DNA from: JBDSLU01 sp039916225
GTDB lineage: Bacteria; Acidobacteriota; Vicinamibacteria; Vicinamibacterales; Vicinamibacteraceae
NCBI GenBank assembly: GCA_039916225.1
Contig: JBDSLU010000258.1
Coordinates: 1-9,382, forward strand
DNA: 9,382 nt
Direction of reading: 5' to 3'
In this document: positions 1-8,468 of the stretch, piece after piece
Layout: every line of letters starts with the position of its first letter
Position numbering within the stretch: position 1 is the first letter of the stretch
Program-made: the position numbers and the translations under genes
The notes under the pieces: generated by a model
The model's input: the letters and a program-made list of their open reading frames with translations, nothing else
What the model was told of the DNA's origin: nothing
Databases searched by the model: none

Positions 1-46
1 CGCCGCGGCGGGCGCGGTCAGCGTAACGAGTGGAGGGTGCGCGCGA

Positions 47-73
47 GCGGCCGGGCGTGAGGCGCACGGCCGC
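47..73 (-). other. Stem-loop just downstream of the secreted BamE-like gene
   Basis: GCGGCCG at 47-53 pairs with CGGCCGC at 67-73, and the stem continues past one G-A mismatch with GCG/CGC around a 5-nt loop. It starts 10 nt after the stop codon of the gene ending at 83. No T-run follows on the minus strand, so it is not a textbook intrinsic terminator. It may protect the mRNA 3' end or simply reflect high GC content. Confidence 0.35.
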
Positions 74-82
74 CCATCACGC

Positions 83-1015
83 TTACTTCGAGCCGGTCGA
101 GAAGCGGACGATCACGTTGCCGACGTAGACGACCTCGGTGACGCGGTCGCCGTCGTCGTACCACTCGGTGATGGTCGACAGCTCGCCCTGCTTGCCGGCC
201 CTGCTGCGGGTCGGATCACCGAGCATGTCGTGCACGTCGTTCATCGACATCCCGCGGCGCAGCTCGCTGACGCGCGAGAGATCACCGCGCTCCGGCGGCG
301 GAGGTGGCGGCGGCAGCGGGCGCGAATCGGTCTGGCGCGAGTCCGGGCGCGGCCCCGGCCCGTTCTCGAACTCGAGGTGCTCACCCAGCATCAGCCGCAT
401 TTCGCGCGGCGTCGGCAGCCGAGACGCCAGGCGGGACTCGTCGAACCACAGGTTGAAGCGTGAGCCGGCGTCGAGGCGCTTGGAGGCGATCTCGCTTTCC
501 TTCTGCGCCGTCAGTTCGCGCGATTCCGAGCGGGCGCGGCGGTTTTCGCGCTCGCGGTCGCGGCGCAGGTCGTCCAGCTCGCGCTGCAGACGGCGACGCC
601 GGTCGGAATCACGCTCGTCCTTGATCCACTTCTCGAGGTCCTTCTCGCGCCGTGACTTGCTCTCCTCGGGCACGTAGACGTAGCCGCTGTCGTCGCCGAA
701 GACGCCGTAGCCGCCACCACCGAGCTGGAACTCGATGTTCTTCTTCTTGACCCGGACGGTGGTGATCATGATCCGGTCGCCGGGCTTGAGCGCGACGCCG
801 AACTCGCGAACGCGAGCGCTGTACTCGCGGAAGTCCATCGGCGGCTGGCGATCGGGATAGAGGTCGACGCCTCGCTGGGTCGCCGGCATGTCCATCTTGA
901 CAATGACGAACTTGCCTTCGAACGCCTGCTTGAGGTCCCACTCGGTCTGGGCGTGGGCAGGCGCGGCGGCGGCAGCAAGGACCGTGGCAACGAAGGGAGC
1001 AATCAGAGCGCGCAC
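83..1015 (-). CDS. Secreted protein: conserved N-terminal domain, charged helix, BamE/SmpA-like C-terminal domain
   Basis: I chose the GTG at 1015 as start: it has a GGAGG 7 nt upstream (1023-1027) and begins directly with a signal peptide ending in AHA-Q. The longer frame to 1069 would start inside a terminator hairpin. The product is 310 aa. Residues 1-22 are the signal peptide. About 24-115 form a globular domain rich in beta-type segments, with a Gly-rich GGGGYG stretch. About 120-185 are extremely rich in Arg, Glu and Asp and probably form a coiled coil or long single helix. About 222-242 are a Pro-rich linker with seven consecutive prolines. About 247-310 carry LRRGMSMNDVHDMLGDP followed by short strands, the pattern of the SmpA/OmlA (BamE) fold, which often acts in protein-protein contacts at the cell envelope. 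The function is unknown; a periplasmic or envelope scaffold is inference. There is no lipobox cysteine, so it is not an obvious lipoprotein. Confidence 0.8.
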   Translation of the reverse strand: MRALIAPFVATVLAAAAAPAHAQTEWDLKQAFEGKFVIVKMDMPATQRGVDLYPDRQPPMDFREYSARVREFGVALKPGDRIMITTVRVKKKNIEFQLGGGGYGVFGDDSGYVYVPEESKSRREKDLEKWIKDERDSDRRRRLQRELDDLRRDRERENRRARSESRELTAQKESEIASKRLDAGSRFNLWFDESRLASRLPTPREMRLMLGEHLEFENGPGPRPDSRQTDSRPLPPPPPPPERGDLSRVSELRRGMSMNDVHDMLGDPTRSRAGKQGELSTITEWYDDGDRVTEVVYVGNVIVRFSTGSK

Positions 1016-1030
1016 GCAGTAGCCTCCGAC

Positions 1031-1077
1031 GAAAAAAGAAAACCCGGTCGTGCGGGGGGAGGACCGCAACGACCGGG
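1031..1077 (-). terminator. Rho-independent terminator after the PilZ-like gene
   Basis: Read on the minus strand, a GC-rich stem (CCCGGTCGTTGCGG at 1077-1064 pairing with CCGCACGACCGGG at 1055-1043, one bulged base, 8-nt loop) is followed at once by TTTTCTTTTTTC (1042-1031). This is a canonical intrinsic terminator. It lies 59 nt after the PilZ-like stop codon. The T-run ends only 3 nt before the Shine-Dalgarno of the next minus-strand gene, which leaves no room for a separate promoter between terminator and that gene. Confidence 0.8.
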
Positions 1078-1135
1078 CATGCCAGACACGATCAAGACCA
1101 CAATATCCACGGTTGGGACACCGGCTCCGCCGGCA

Positions 1136-1561
1136 TCAATTCTTCAGCGGGTCGATCAGGGCCGCCGGATCCACGACCGCCAATTCACCGGCGTTGGGCA
1201 GCCCTATCAGCCCTTCCAGTTCCGCTACCAGGCGCGCATCGTCGAACTGCAGCGCCGTTTCGTAACTCACCGGCCCGTCGCCGATGGCGGTGACCCGGCA
1301 CCGCACCACGAACCCTTCGACCAGGGACCATTCCTCGCCGGTGCGCAGCCTCAGTTGCGCGTGCGCGCCGACCGGCAGGTGGAGCTGCGATTCGAACAGC
1401 AGCCCCTTGTCCGAGACCCCTTGCACCGTCACGTCGAGACTGGCGCGCCGGCGTCGAGCCCCGGGAGCGACGAGTCGTGCCCGCTCGGGTTGCCTGGCGC
1501 CTGCCCACGTCTGCGCGGCGGCTTGACGGATGATCGCGCGTGCCGCGAATCGAGTAGCCAC
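1136..1561 (-). CDS. Probable PilZ-like domain protein
   Basis: The start is taken as GTG 1561, which has GGGAGA about 8-9 nt upstream. The same frame stays open to 1675, but that extension overlaps the end of the upstream gene and is Pro/Ala-rich with no domain character. The product is 141 aa. An Arg cluster (ARRRR, about residues 34-39) precedes a beta-rich stretch with GVSDKGLLFES (S50, G53), resembling the (D/N)xSxxG signature of PilZ domains, then LPVGAHAQLRL and further strands to about residue 110. PilZ domains typically bind cyclic di-GMP through an RxxxR motif plus D/NxSxxG. Here the Arg motif is irregular and the Asp is replaced by Gly-Val, so nucleotide binding is uncertain. It has no signal peptide and is predicted cytoplasmic. 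It lies 70 nt downstream of the secreted-protein gene and is followed by a terminator. The family call is from pattern only. Confidence 0.6.
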   Translation of the reverse strand: MATRFAARAIIRQAAAQTWAGARQPERARLVAPGARRRRASLDVTVQGVSDKGLLFESQLHLPVGAHAQLRLRTGEEWSLVEGFVVRCRVTAIGDGPVSYETALQFDDARLVAELEGLIGLPNAGELAVVDPAALIDPLKN

Positions 1562-1586
1562 AACGTCTTCTCCCGCGAAGGTTCCT

Positions 1587-1621
1587 GGTGACGCCGGCTG
1601 GGGAGCGGCGCCGGCATCACC
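1587..1621 (-). other. 12-bp stem-loop between secreted-protein gene and PilZ-like gene
   Basis: GGTGATGCCGGC (minus strand, 1621-1610) pairs with GCCGGCGTCACC (1598-1587) over 12 consecutive positions, counting one G-U wobble, around an 11-nt loop. It sits inside the 70-nt intercistronic gap. No T-run follows. It could attenuate readthrough, protect the upstream mRNA from exonucleases, or set differential expression of the two genes. Confidence 0.5.
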
Positions 1622-1631
1622 TCGGAAGGGG

Positions 1632-2189
1632 TCAGCGTCCGCCGTTGGCCCGCACGGCCTCGGAGAACTCTGCATCCGTCATCCACAGCCCGCGATCGCC
1701 GTAAAGAGGATAGCTCAGGATGGTGCCGACCGGCGGGGCACCACCGCTGCGCGTGATCTGGCCGATCCACGCCCAGTTGCCGTCCGAGAGGCGGATGCGA
1801 TCGAGGACCGTCATGCGGAAGTCGGCGTAGGGAGCGACGTAGCGGCAGCCCTTGCAGAACCAGCGCGCTTCGTTGGCGGTCTCGAGCAGGACCGGGACGC
1901 GAGCGGCAACGCCGCTATAGGCTTCGGTGGAACCCCACACGTCCGAGGTCGGCGGCGGCGGCGGCTCGGTGGTGTCGATGGCAGGCGGGACATCGGGAAC
2001 CGGCGTGCTGCTCACGCAGCCGAGGCCGGCCTGGACGGCCAACGGGTGGTTGCAGGGCACCCACTGCCCGGCCCACACGAAGCTCGGTCCCGGCGAGGGG
2101 CTCGTCGGCGCGCCCCACTGGGCTGCCGCAACCGAAGGAACGAGAACCGCGGCGGCGAGAACGAGCTGTCCGATGACCGTGATACGCAT
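1632..2189 (-). CDS. Secreted protein of unknown function with a CxxC pair
   Basis: The ATG at 2189 is preferred over an in-frame GTG at 2207: it begins a clean signal peptide (MRITVIGQLVLAAAVL..., likely cleaved after A23 in SVAAA-Q), and the upstream GGAG fits it better. The product is 185 aa. The mature part opens with a Pro/Ser/Trp-rich segment and two cysteines (about C46 and C58), then a proline run (76-80) as a linker, and then a C-terminal domain of about 100 residues with WFCKGC (C112, C115) and several Trp and Tyr residues. The cysteines could form disulfides or bind a metal or heme partner; the canonical heme CxxCH histidine is absent. I do not recognise the family. The stop codon is 70 nt from the PilZ-like start, so the two may be cotranscribed. 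A candidate extended -10 promoter and a stem-loop lie upstream. Confidence 0.72.
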   Translation of the reverse strand: MRITVIGQLVLAAAVLVPSVAAAQWGAPTSPSPGPSFVWAGQWVPCNHPLAVQAGLGCVSSTPVPDVPPAIDTTEPPPPPTSDVWGSTEAYSGVAARVPVLLETANEARWFCKGCRYVAPYADFRMTVLDRIRLSDGNWAWIGQITRSGGAPPVGTILSYPLYGDRGLWMTDAEFSEAVRANGGR

Positions 2190-2208
2190 GCGCTTTATCC
2201 ACTCCACT

Positions 2209-2248
2209 CAACGACCGCTGGGGAGGGTCGTTGGCCCTTCCTATATCA
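2209..2248 (-). promoter_or_regulatory. Candidate extended -10 promoter and 5'-UTR stem-loop
   Basis: On the minus strand, TGATATAGG at 2248-2240 matches an extended -10 element (TGn plus 4 of 6 bases of TATAAT). A start site 6-8 nt downstream falls near 2233. That is exactly where a perfect 8-bp inverted repeat begins (CAACGACC at 2233-2226 with GGTCGTTG at 2216-2209, 9-nt loop). The predicted mRNA for the secreted protein would start with this hairpin, ending 19 nt before its ATG. No good -35 box is visible, as is allowed for extended -10 promoters. Confidence 0.35.
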
Positions 2249-2365
2249 AGAGCCGCGCCAAGCGTCGTCGGCGACGAAATCACCAATGAAACAGGGCTTT
2301 TTGCGATGAAGCAGCCACCCACAGCGTAGACGATAGTCAACGCCATGAGTGACTTTAGGCTGCCG

Positions 2366-2827
2366 TCACTGCGCTGGCGTCGAGGCAGTGTCGCGAGGGG
2401 CCAGAGCGGCCCATCGACGGGTCACGCCAATCAGGTGAATGACGCCGATCAGCAGGGATATCGACGCGAAAATCAGTGAACGAGTGGGCCGATCCAGGAA
2501 GTAGACCATCACCGTTTCGGGCACGATGAGCAGTCCGCGGAGCGTGTAGACGCACCCGATCGCGGCCACCAGCACGCGCGTCAGCGGCAATTCGAGAAAG
2601 CCGGCCCCGGCCAGCGCGTAGACGCCGAACACCGCGAAGACGAAGCCGATGCCGCCGGTAATGAGTGTCGGTGTCAAAGCGTGCACTTCGGCCATGTCCA
2701 CCATCCACTCGCCGGCGAGGAAGTAGGCGTAGGCCGGCGCCCCCACGACGATCACCGCGAGATGGAGGACTACGAGCGCGAAGCTGGCGGCGGCGCCGGC
2801 GAGGAGCCAGCCGGCACGAGGCGGCAT
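2366..2827 (-). CDS. Small integral membrane protein, four predicted helices
   Basis: The likely start is ATG 2827, 10 nt after the stop codon of the upstream 117-aa gene. A TTG at 2872 in the same frame would add 15 residues and overlap that gene by 35 nt. The product from 2827 is 153 aa with four hydrophobic segments at about residues 6-29, 53-76, 82-105 and 117-136, a short Arg-rich cytoplasmic-type tail (TRRW), and an acidic/His loop (GEWMVDMAEVHA) between helices 1 and 2. I do not recognise a named family and see no catalytic motif. Close spacing suggests cotranscription with the DUF255 and 117-aa genes. No strong Shine-Dalgarno is visible for either start, so translational coupling is possible. 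Confidence 0.7.
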   Translation of the reverse strand: MPPRAGWLLAGAAASFALVVLHLAVIVVGAPAYAYFLAGEWMVDMAEVHALTPTLITGGIGFVFAVFGVYALAGAGFLELPLTRVLVAAIGCVYTLRGLLIVPETVMVYFLDRPTRSLIFASISLLIGVIHLIGVTRRWAALAPRDTASTPAQ

Positions 2828-2837
2828 GCGCACGATG

Positions 2838-3191
2838 TCAGTGGACGAGCCCGGTGCGGCTGGCGGCGGCAAAGGCCTTGGCGATCAGCGCCTCGAGCGT
2901 CGCCGCGGCCATCGGCACCGGCCCGGCAACCGCCGACGCGCTGTGGATCTCGAGGGCGATGACGACGCCGCCCTCGGGCGACGGATGGACGATCCAGTTC
3001 ATGCCGCGCAGGAGGATCTCGGCCGGCTCCAGCGCGGTCGGGTCCTGCGCCTTGGCCGTGGCGCGCAGCATCGCCTTGAGGATCGTCGCGACGTCGTCCT
3101 CGGTCCAGGCGACCGGCTCGGTCGGATGGATGATGGTTTCGGTGAACACGTGGTTGTTGCCACGCAGCATGATCTCGACGGTCATTCGCAT
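2838..3191 (-). CDS. 117-aa protein of unknown function, coupled to the DUF255 gene
   Basis: ATG 3191 is preceded by GGGAG with 8 nt spacing. This Shine-Dalgarno overlaps the stop codon of the DUF255 gene (5-nt gap between the reading frames), so the two are almost certainly cotranscribed and probably translationally coupled. The 117-aa product has no signal peptide or membrane segment. It begins with a strand-like MRMTVEIMLRG, has a helix around residues 30-50 (TEDDVATILKAMLRATAK), then strands around RGMNWIVHP and GGVVIALEIHSASA, and ends in an Ala-rich helix (about 93-112). This looks like a compact alpha/beta fold, cytoplasmic by default. I do not recognise the family. An in-frame ATG two codons later is a possible alternative start. 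Confidence 0.78.
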   Translation of the reverse strand: MRMTVEIMLRGNNHVFTETIIHPTEPVAWTEDDVATILKAMLRATAKAQDPTALEPAEILLRGMNWIVHPSPEGGVVIALEIHSASAVAGPVPMAAATLEALIAKAFAAASRTGLVH

Positions 3192-3196
3192 CGACG

Positions 3197-5362
<2,166 letters not shown>

Positions 5363-5432
5363 GACGAGGGGCGCGGGGCGGGACGAGCGCAGCCCCGCTG
5401 GCGGCCAGCGGCTGGAACTGCCGGCGAGTTTA

Positions 5433-6422
5433 TCACCCGCCCGCGGCCGGCTCGGCCGACGGCGCGGCGTCGGGGTCGACCTCGGTCCCCGGCTCGATCG
5501 CGTCGACCGGCATCTTCTCTTCCGGCAGGCCGCGGCGCAGGCGCGCGTAGGCCACCGTGAACTCGACGCCGTAGATGAGGATCACCGCCGACAGGTAGAC
5601 CCACATCAGGAACACGACCACCGCCGCGACCGACCCGTGGACGCTGAACCGCGACAGATCCTTGACGTACCAGCCGAAGCCCTTGAGGGCCAGGCGCCAC
5701 AGGGCGCCGGTCACGATCGCGCCGGGCCAGACATCGCGGAAGCGGACGCGGGCGTTGGGCACGAAGTAGAACAGCAGGCCGACGACGACGATGAAGATGA
5801 GGCTGGACAGCCACTCGACGACGAAGCTGCCGAGCGCCGCGAACACCGGCAGGTGCATCGGCGCGTTCGAGAACCACTGGCTGAGCAGCATCGTGCGCGC
5901 CGACAGCAGGATCAGGCCGGCCAGCATCAGGAAGCTGGCGGCGACCAGCATGAGGAACGACACCAGCTTGTGCTTCCAGTAGCCGAACGGCTTCACCTGG
6001 AAGGCGTAGTTGATGGCACTGGTGATGGCGCCAAAAAAGCCCAGCGCCGCCCACACCATCACCACACTGCTGCCGATGCCCAGCCCCGTCTTGCTTTGCC
6101 GGAAGGCGTCAAGCTGCACGGTCACGAAGTCGAACTGGCGGGGAAAGTACTGCAGGACGAAGCCGAGGATGGCAGCGCGGTCGTGATCGTCGGCGCTGAC
6201 CCGGCCGAGGACCGACAGGCTGAGGAGCAGGAAGGGGAACAGCGAGAGCAGCGCGTAGAACGCGACCGAGGACGCGAACGTCAGGTCGTTGCTGCGATAG
6301 AAGCACACGAAGCCGTGCCAGGCCGCCCGGCCCATGAGGCCGGGCAGGCGCTGGGTCGTGCGCCGGATGCGCCGTCCGATGCGCTGGACGAATGCGGCTG
6401 GGCCGCGACGGGGTGGGCGCAC
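5433..6422 (-). CDS. YihY/BrkB-family inner-membrane protein
   Basis: The 329-aa product has the family pattern: an Arg-rich N-terminus, then DLTFASSVAFYALLSLFPFLLL (about 46-67, in two halves spanning helix 1), and predicted helices at about 117-140, 152-176, 199-221, 232-251 and 263-292. The late conserved block is VHGSVAAVVVFLMWVYLSA followed by ILIYGVEFTVAYAR. It ends in an acidic, Pro/Ala-rich cytoplasmic-type tail. Family members (YihY, formerly annotated as virulence factor BrkB or ribonuclease BN, the latter mistakenly) are six-helix membrane proteins with unclear function. The start is GTG 6422, the first possible start after an in-frame stop; no convincing Shine-Dalgarno precedes it, and ATG 6335 (residue 30) is an alternative. 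The gene lies 23 nt after the YtxH-like gene, so the two probably share a transcript. Confidence 0.93.
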   Translation of the reverse strand: MRPPRRGPAAFVQRIGRRIRRTTQRLPGLMGRAAWHGFVCFYRSNDLTFASSVAFYALLSLFPFLLLSLSVLGRVSADDHDRAAILGFVLQYFPRQFDFVTVQLDAFRQSKTGLGIGSSVVMVWAALGFFGAITSAINYAFQVKPFGYWKHKLVSFLMLVAASFLMLAGLILLSARTMLLSQWFSNAPMHLPVFAALGSFVVEWLSSLIFIVVVGLLFYFVPNARVRFRDVWPGAIVTGALWRLALKGFGWYVKDLSRFSVHGSVAAVVVFLMWVYLSAVILIYGVEFTVAYARLRRGLPEEKMPVDAIEPGTEVDPDAAPSAEPAAGG

Positions 6423-6445
6423 GCGTCAGTCTATCGGGGCCGGCC

Positions 6446-6703
6446 TCAGTGGGACCAGTCCGGGCTCGCCGGACGAGAACCCGTGTCCGTAAGGTTAAGG
6501 CTAGCCAGGCCGTCCTTGACCGCCTTCCGCGTCTTGTCGAAGGCCGCCGTCAGGCGCTGGGACTCGGCGAAAAAGTCCTCGAGCTGCGGTTCCAGCTCGC
6601 GCCGGAAGGTCCGGCCCCGGTCGGTGAACAGGAGGAACCCGACGAAGCCGCCGAGGGCCGCCCCCAGTCCCATGCTCAAAGCGATACGCGCGCGATCGTC
6701 CAT
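6446..6703 (-). CDS. Small YtxH-like membrane-anchored protein
   Basis: ATG 6703 is preceded by AAGGGG at 6 nt spacing. The frame stays open upstream to 6943, but that part overlaps the divergent promoter and the carboxylase gene and is not protein-like. The 85-aa product starts MDDRARIALSMG, has one Gly/Ala-rich membrane segment (about residues 8-27, GLGAALGGFVGFLLF), then TDRGRTFRRELEPQLEDF and an amphipathic charged helix (about 30-70), and a short polar tail. This is the layout of YtxH/gas-vesicle-GvpP-like envelope proteins: a glycine-zipper helix followed by a coiled-coil-forming region. It is probably anchored in the inner membrane with the helix in the cytoplasm. The function is unknown. 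It leads the transcript into the YihY-family gene and is divergent from the carboxylase operon. Confidence 0.82.
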   Translation of the reverse strand: MDDRARIALSMGLGAALGGFVGFLLFTDRGRTFRRELEPQLEDFFAESQRLTAAFDKTRKAVKDGLASLNLTDTGSRPASPDWSH

Positions 6704-6800
6704 GGTCAACCCCTTGTGTGCATCGGCCGCCTCATTCGACGGCCACCAGTCTACTGTCAGCCGATACTCAGCAAGGATGATGCCGCGCTTCTGCCGGGTC

Positions 6801-6840
6801 CAAGGCCCAGGCAAGGCCCGGGCACCAAGATACATATAAT
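6801..6840 (+). promoter_or_regulatory. Promoter of the carboxylase operon with tandem direct repeats
   Basis: A perfect TATAAT lies at 6835-6840, only 11 nt before the ATG at 6852. No TTGACA-like -35 box lies 16-18 nt upstream. Instead, two exact CAAGGCCC copies (6801-6808 and 6812-6819) sit 11 bp apart, centre to centre, in the -35 region. This suggests a promoter that depends on an activator bound on one face of the helix. The 148-bp gap (6704-6851) must also hold the promoter of the divergent YtxH-like gene, for which I see only weak candidates. Confidence 0.55.
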
Positions 6841-6851
6841 GCGCGCTACCC

Positions 6852-8459
6852 ATGGACGTGGTGGAGAGCCAAGCGCGCACGGATACCGCCGAGTTTCGCG
6901 ACAACGCCGCTCGGATGACGACGCTCGTCGCCGATCTGCGCATCCGCCTCGAAGCGGCGCGGGCCGGCGGCGGTCCATCTGCTCACGCCCGGCATCGCGA
7001 GCAGGGCAAGCTGCCGGTGCGCGAACGCCTCGACGGGCTGCTCGACCCCGGCTCCCCGTTTCTCGAGATCGCGCCCCTCGCCGCCGCTGGCCTCTATGAC
7101 GGCGACGCGCCCGGCGCTGGCCTCGTCACCGGCATCGGCCGTGTATCGGGCCGCGAGGTCGTGGTCGTCGCCAACGACGCGACGGTCAAGGGCGGCACCT
7201 ACTATCCGCTGACCGTGAAGAAGCACCTGCGAGCCCAGCAGGTGGCGCTCGAGAACCGCCTGCCCTGTGTCTACCTGGTCGACTCGGGCGGCGCGTTCCT
7301 GCCGCTGCAGGCCGAGGTCTTCCCGGATCGCGAGCACTTCGGGCGCATCTTCTTCAATCAGGCGCGCCTGTCGGCGCAAGGCATCGCCCAGATCGCGGTG
7401 GTGATGGGCTCGTGCACCGCCGGCGGCGCCTACGTGCCGGCGATGAGCGACGAGACGATCATCGTGCAGAAGACCGGCACGATCTTCCTGGGCGGGCCGC
7501 CGCTCGTGAAGGCCGCGACCGGCGAGGACGTCACCGCCGAGGAACTCGGCGGCGGCGACGTGCATACGCGGCACTCGGGCGTGGCCGACTATCTCGCCGA
7601 CGACGATGCGCACGCGCTGCAGCAGGCGCGGACGATCGTCTCGACGCTGGGTCGGGCGCCGCGCGCCGCCTTCGATCGCATCGCGCCCGAGGCGCCGCGC
7701 TACGACCCGGCGGAGCTGTACGGCCTCGTGCAGGCCGATCTTCGCAAGCCCACCGACGCGCGCGAGCTGCTGGCCCGCATCGTCGACGGATCGCGCCTCG
7801 ACGAGTTCAAGGAGCGCTACGCGACCACCATCGTCACCGCGTTCGCGCGGGTGCACGGGTATCTCGTCGGCATCATCGCCAACAACGGGGTGCTGTTCTC
7901 GGAGTCGGCGCTCAAGGTCACGCACTTCATCGAACTGTGCGGCATGCGCGGCATCCCGCTGGTGTTCGTCCAGAACATCACCGGCTTCATGGTCGGCCGG
8001 CAGTACGAGCGGGCCGGCATCGCCAAGGACGGCGCCAAGATGGTGCATGCGGTGGCCAACGCGCAGGTGCCGAAGTACACCATCGTCACCGGCGGATCGT
8101 TCGGCGCCGGCAACTACGGCATGTGCGGGCGCGCCTTCGATCCGCGATTCCTGTGGATGTGGCCGAACGCGCGCATCTCGGTGATGGGTGGCGAACAGGC
8201 GGCCGGCGTGCTGGTCACCGTCAAGAAGGATCAGCTGGCGCGAAAGGGCGAGACCCTCTCCCCGGCCGACGAAGCGGCCATCCGCGATCCGCTGCTGGCC
8301 AAGTACGAGCACGAAGGCTCGCCGTATTACTCCACCGCGCGGCTGTGGGACGACGGCATCCTCGATCCGCTGTCGACCCGCGACACCCTCGGCCTGGCCA
8401 TCGCCGCCGCCGAGAACGCGCCGCTCGCGCCGACACGGTTCGGCGTCTTCCGCATGTGA
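6852..8459 (+). CDS. liuB: Methylcrotonyl-CoA carboxylase carboxyltransferase (beta) subunit, mccB/liuB type
   Basis: The 535-aa product is a full-length biotin-dependent acyl-CoA carboxylase beta subunit, which transfers a carboxyl group from carboxybiotin to the acyl-CoA. Within this superfamily the sequence follows the 3-methylcrotonyl-CoA type: LVDSGGAFLPLQAEVFPDR (142-160), MGSCTAGGAYVPAMSDE (185-201), IFLGGPPLVKAATGE (211-225), QNITGFMVGRQYERAGIAK (374-392) and GGSFGAGNYGMCGRAFDPRF (414-433). The two glycine-rich oxyanion-hole segments are intact. The expected role is leucine or isovalerate degradation (3-methylcrotonyl-CoA to 3-methylglutaconyl-CoA) in the cytoplasm, and the adjacent hydratase supports this. 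Geranyl-CoA carboxylase is a less likely alternative. The start at 6852 is kept because residues 1-30 match the usual N-terminus of the family (EF..N...M..LV.DLR). It has no Shine-Dalgarno and lies about 5 nt from the predicted transcription start. Confidence 0.94.
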   Translation: MDVVESQARTDTAEFRDNAARMTTLVADLRIRLEAARAGGGPSAHARHREQGKLPVRERLDGLLDPGSPFLEIAPLAAAGLYDGDAPGAGLVTGIGRVSGREVVVVANDATVKGGTYYPLTVKKHLRAQQVALENRLPCVYLVDSGGAFLPLQAEVFPDREHFGRIFFNQARLSAQGIAQIAVVMGSCTAGGAYVPAMSDETIIVQKTGTIFLGGPPLVKAATGEDVTAEELGGGDVHTRHSGVADYLADDDAHALQQARTIVSTLGRAPRAAFDRIAPEAPRYDPAELYGLVQADLRKPTDARELLARIVDGSRLDEFKERYATTIVTAFARVHGYLVGIIANNGVLFSESALKVTHFIELCGMRGIPLVFVQNITGFMVGRQYERAGIAKDGAKMVHAVANAQVPKYTIVTGGSFGAGNYGMCGRAFDPRFLWMWPNARISVMGGEQAAGVLVTVKKDQLARKGETLSPADEAAIRDPLLAKYEHEGSPYYSTARLWDDGILDPLSTRDTLGLAIAAAENAPLAPTRFGVFRM

Positions 8460-8468
8460 GCGGCCGCG

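Noticed and set aside
1016..1069. N-terminal extension of the secreted BamE-like protein to 1069
   Set aside because: It would place the start inside a terminator hairpin and bury the signal peptide behind 18 residues; the GTG at 1015 has a good Shine-Dalgarno.
2348..2370. AGTGAC/GTCACT inverted repeat around the stop codon of the four-helix membrane gene
   Set aside because: The stem is only 6 bp with an 11-nt loop and no T-run, so it is too weak to call a terminator.
6704..6943. An 80-residue N-terminal extension of the YtxH-like protein
   Set aside because: It overlaps the carboxylase start and the divergent promoter, and ATG 6703 has a strong Shine-Dalgarno and begins the conserved-looking part.
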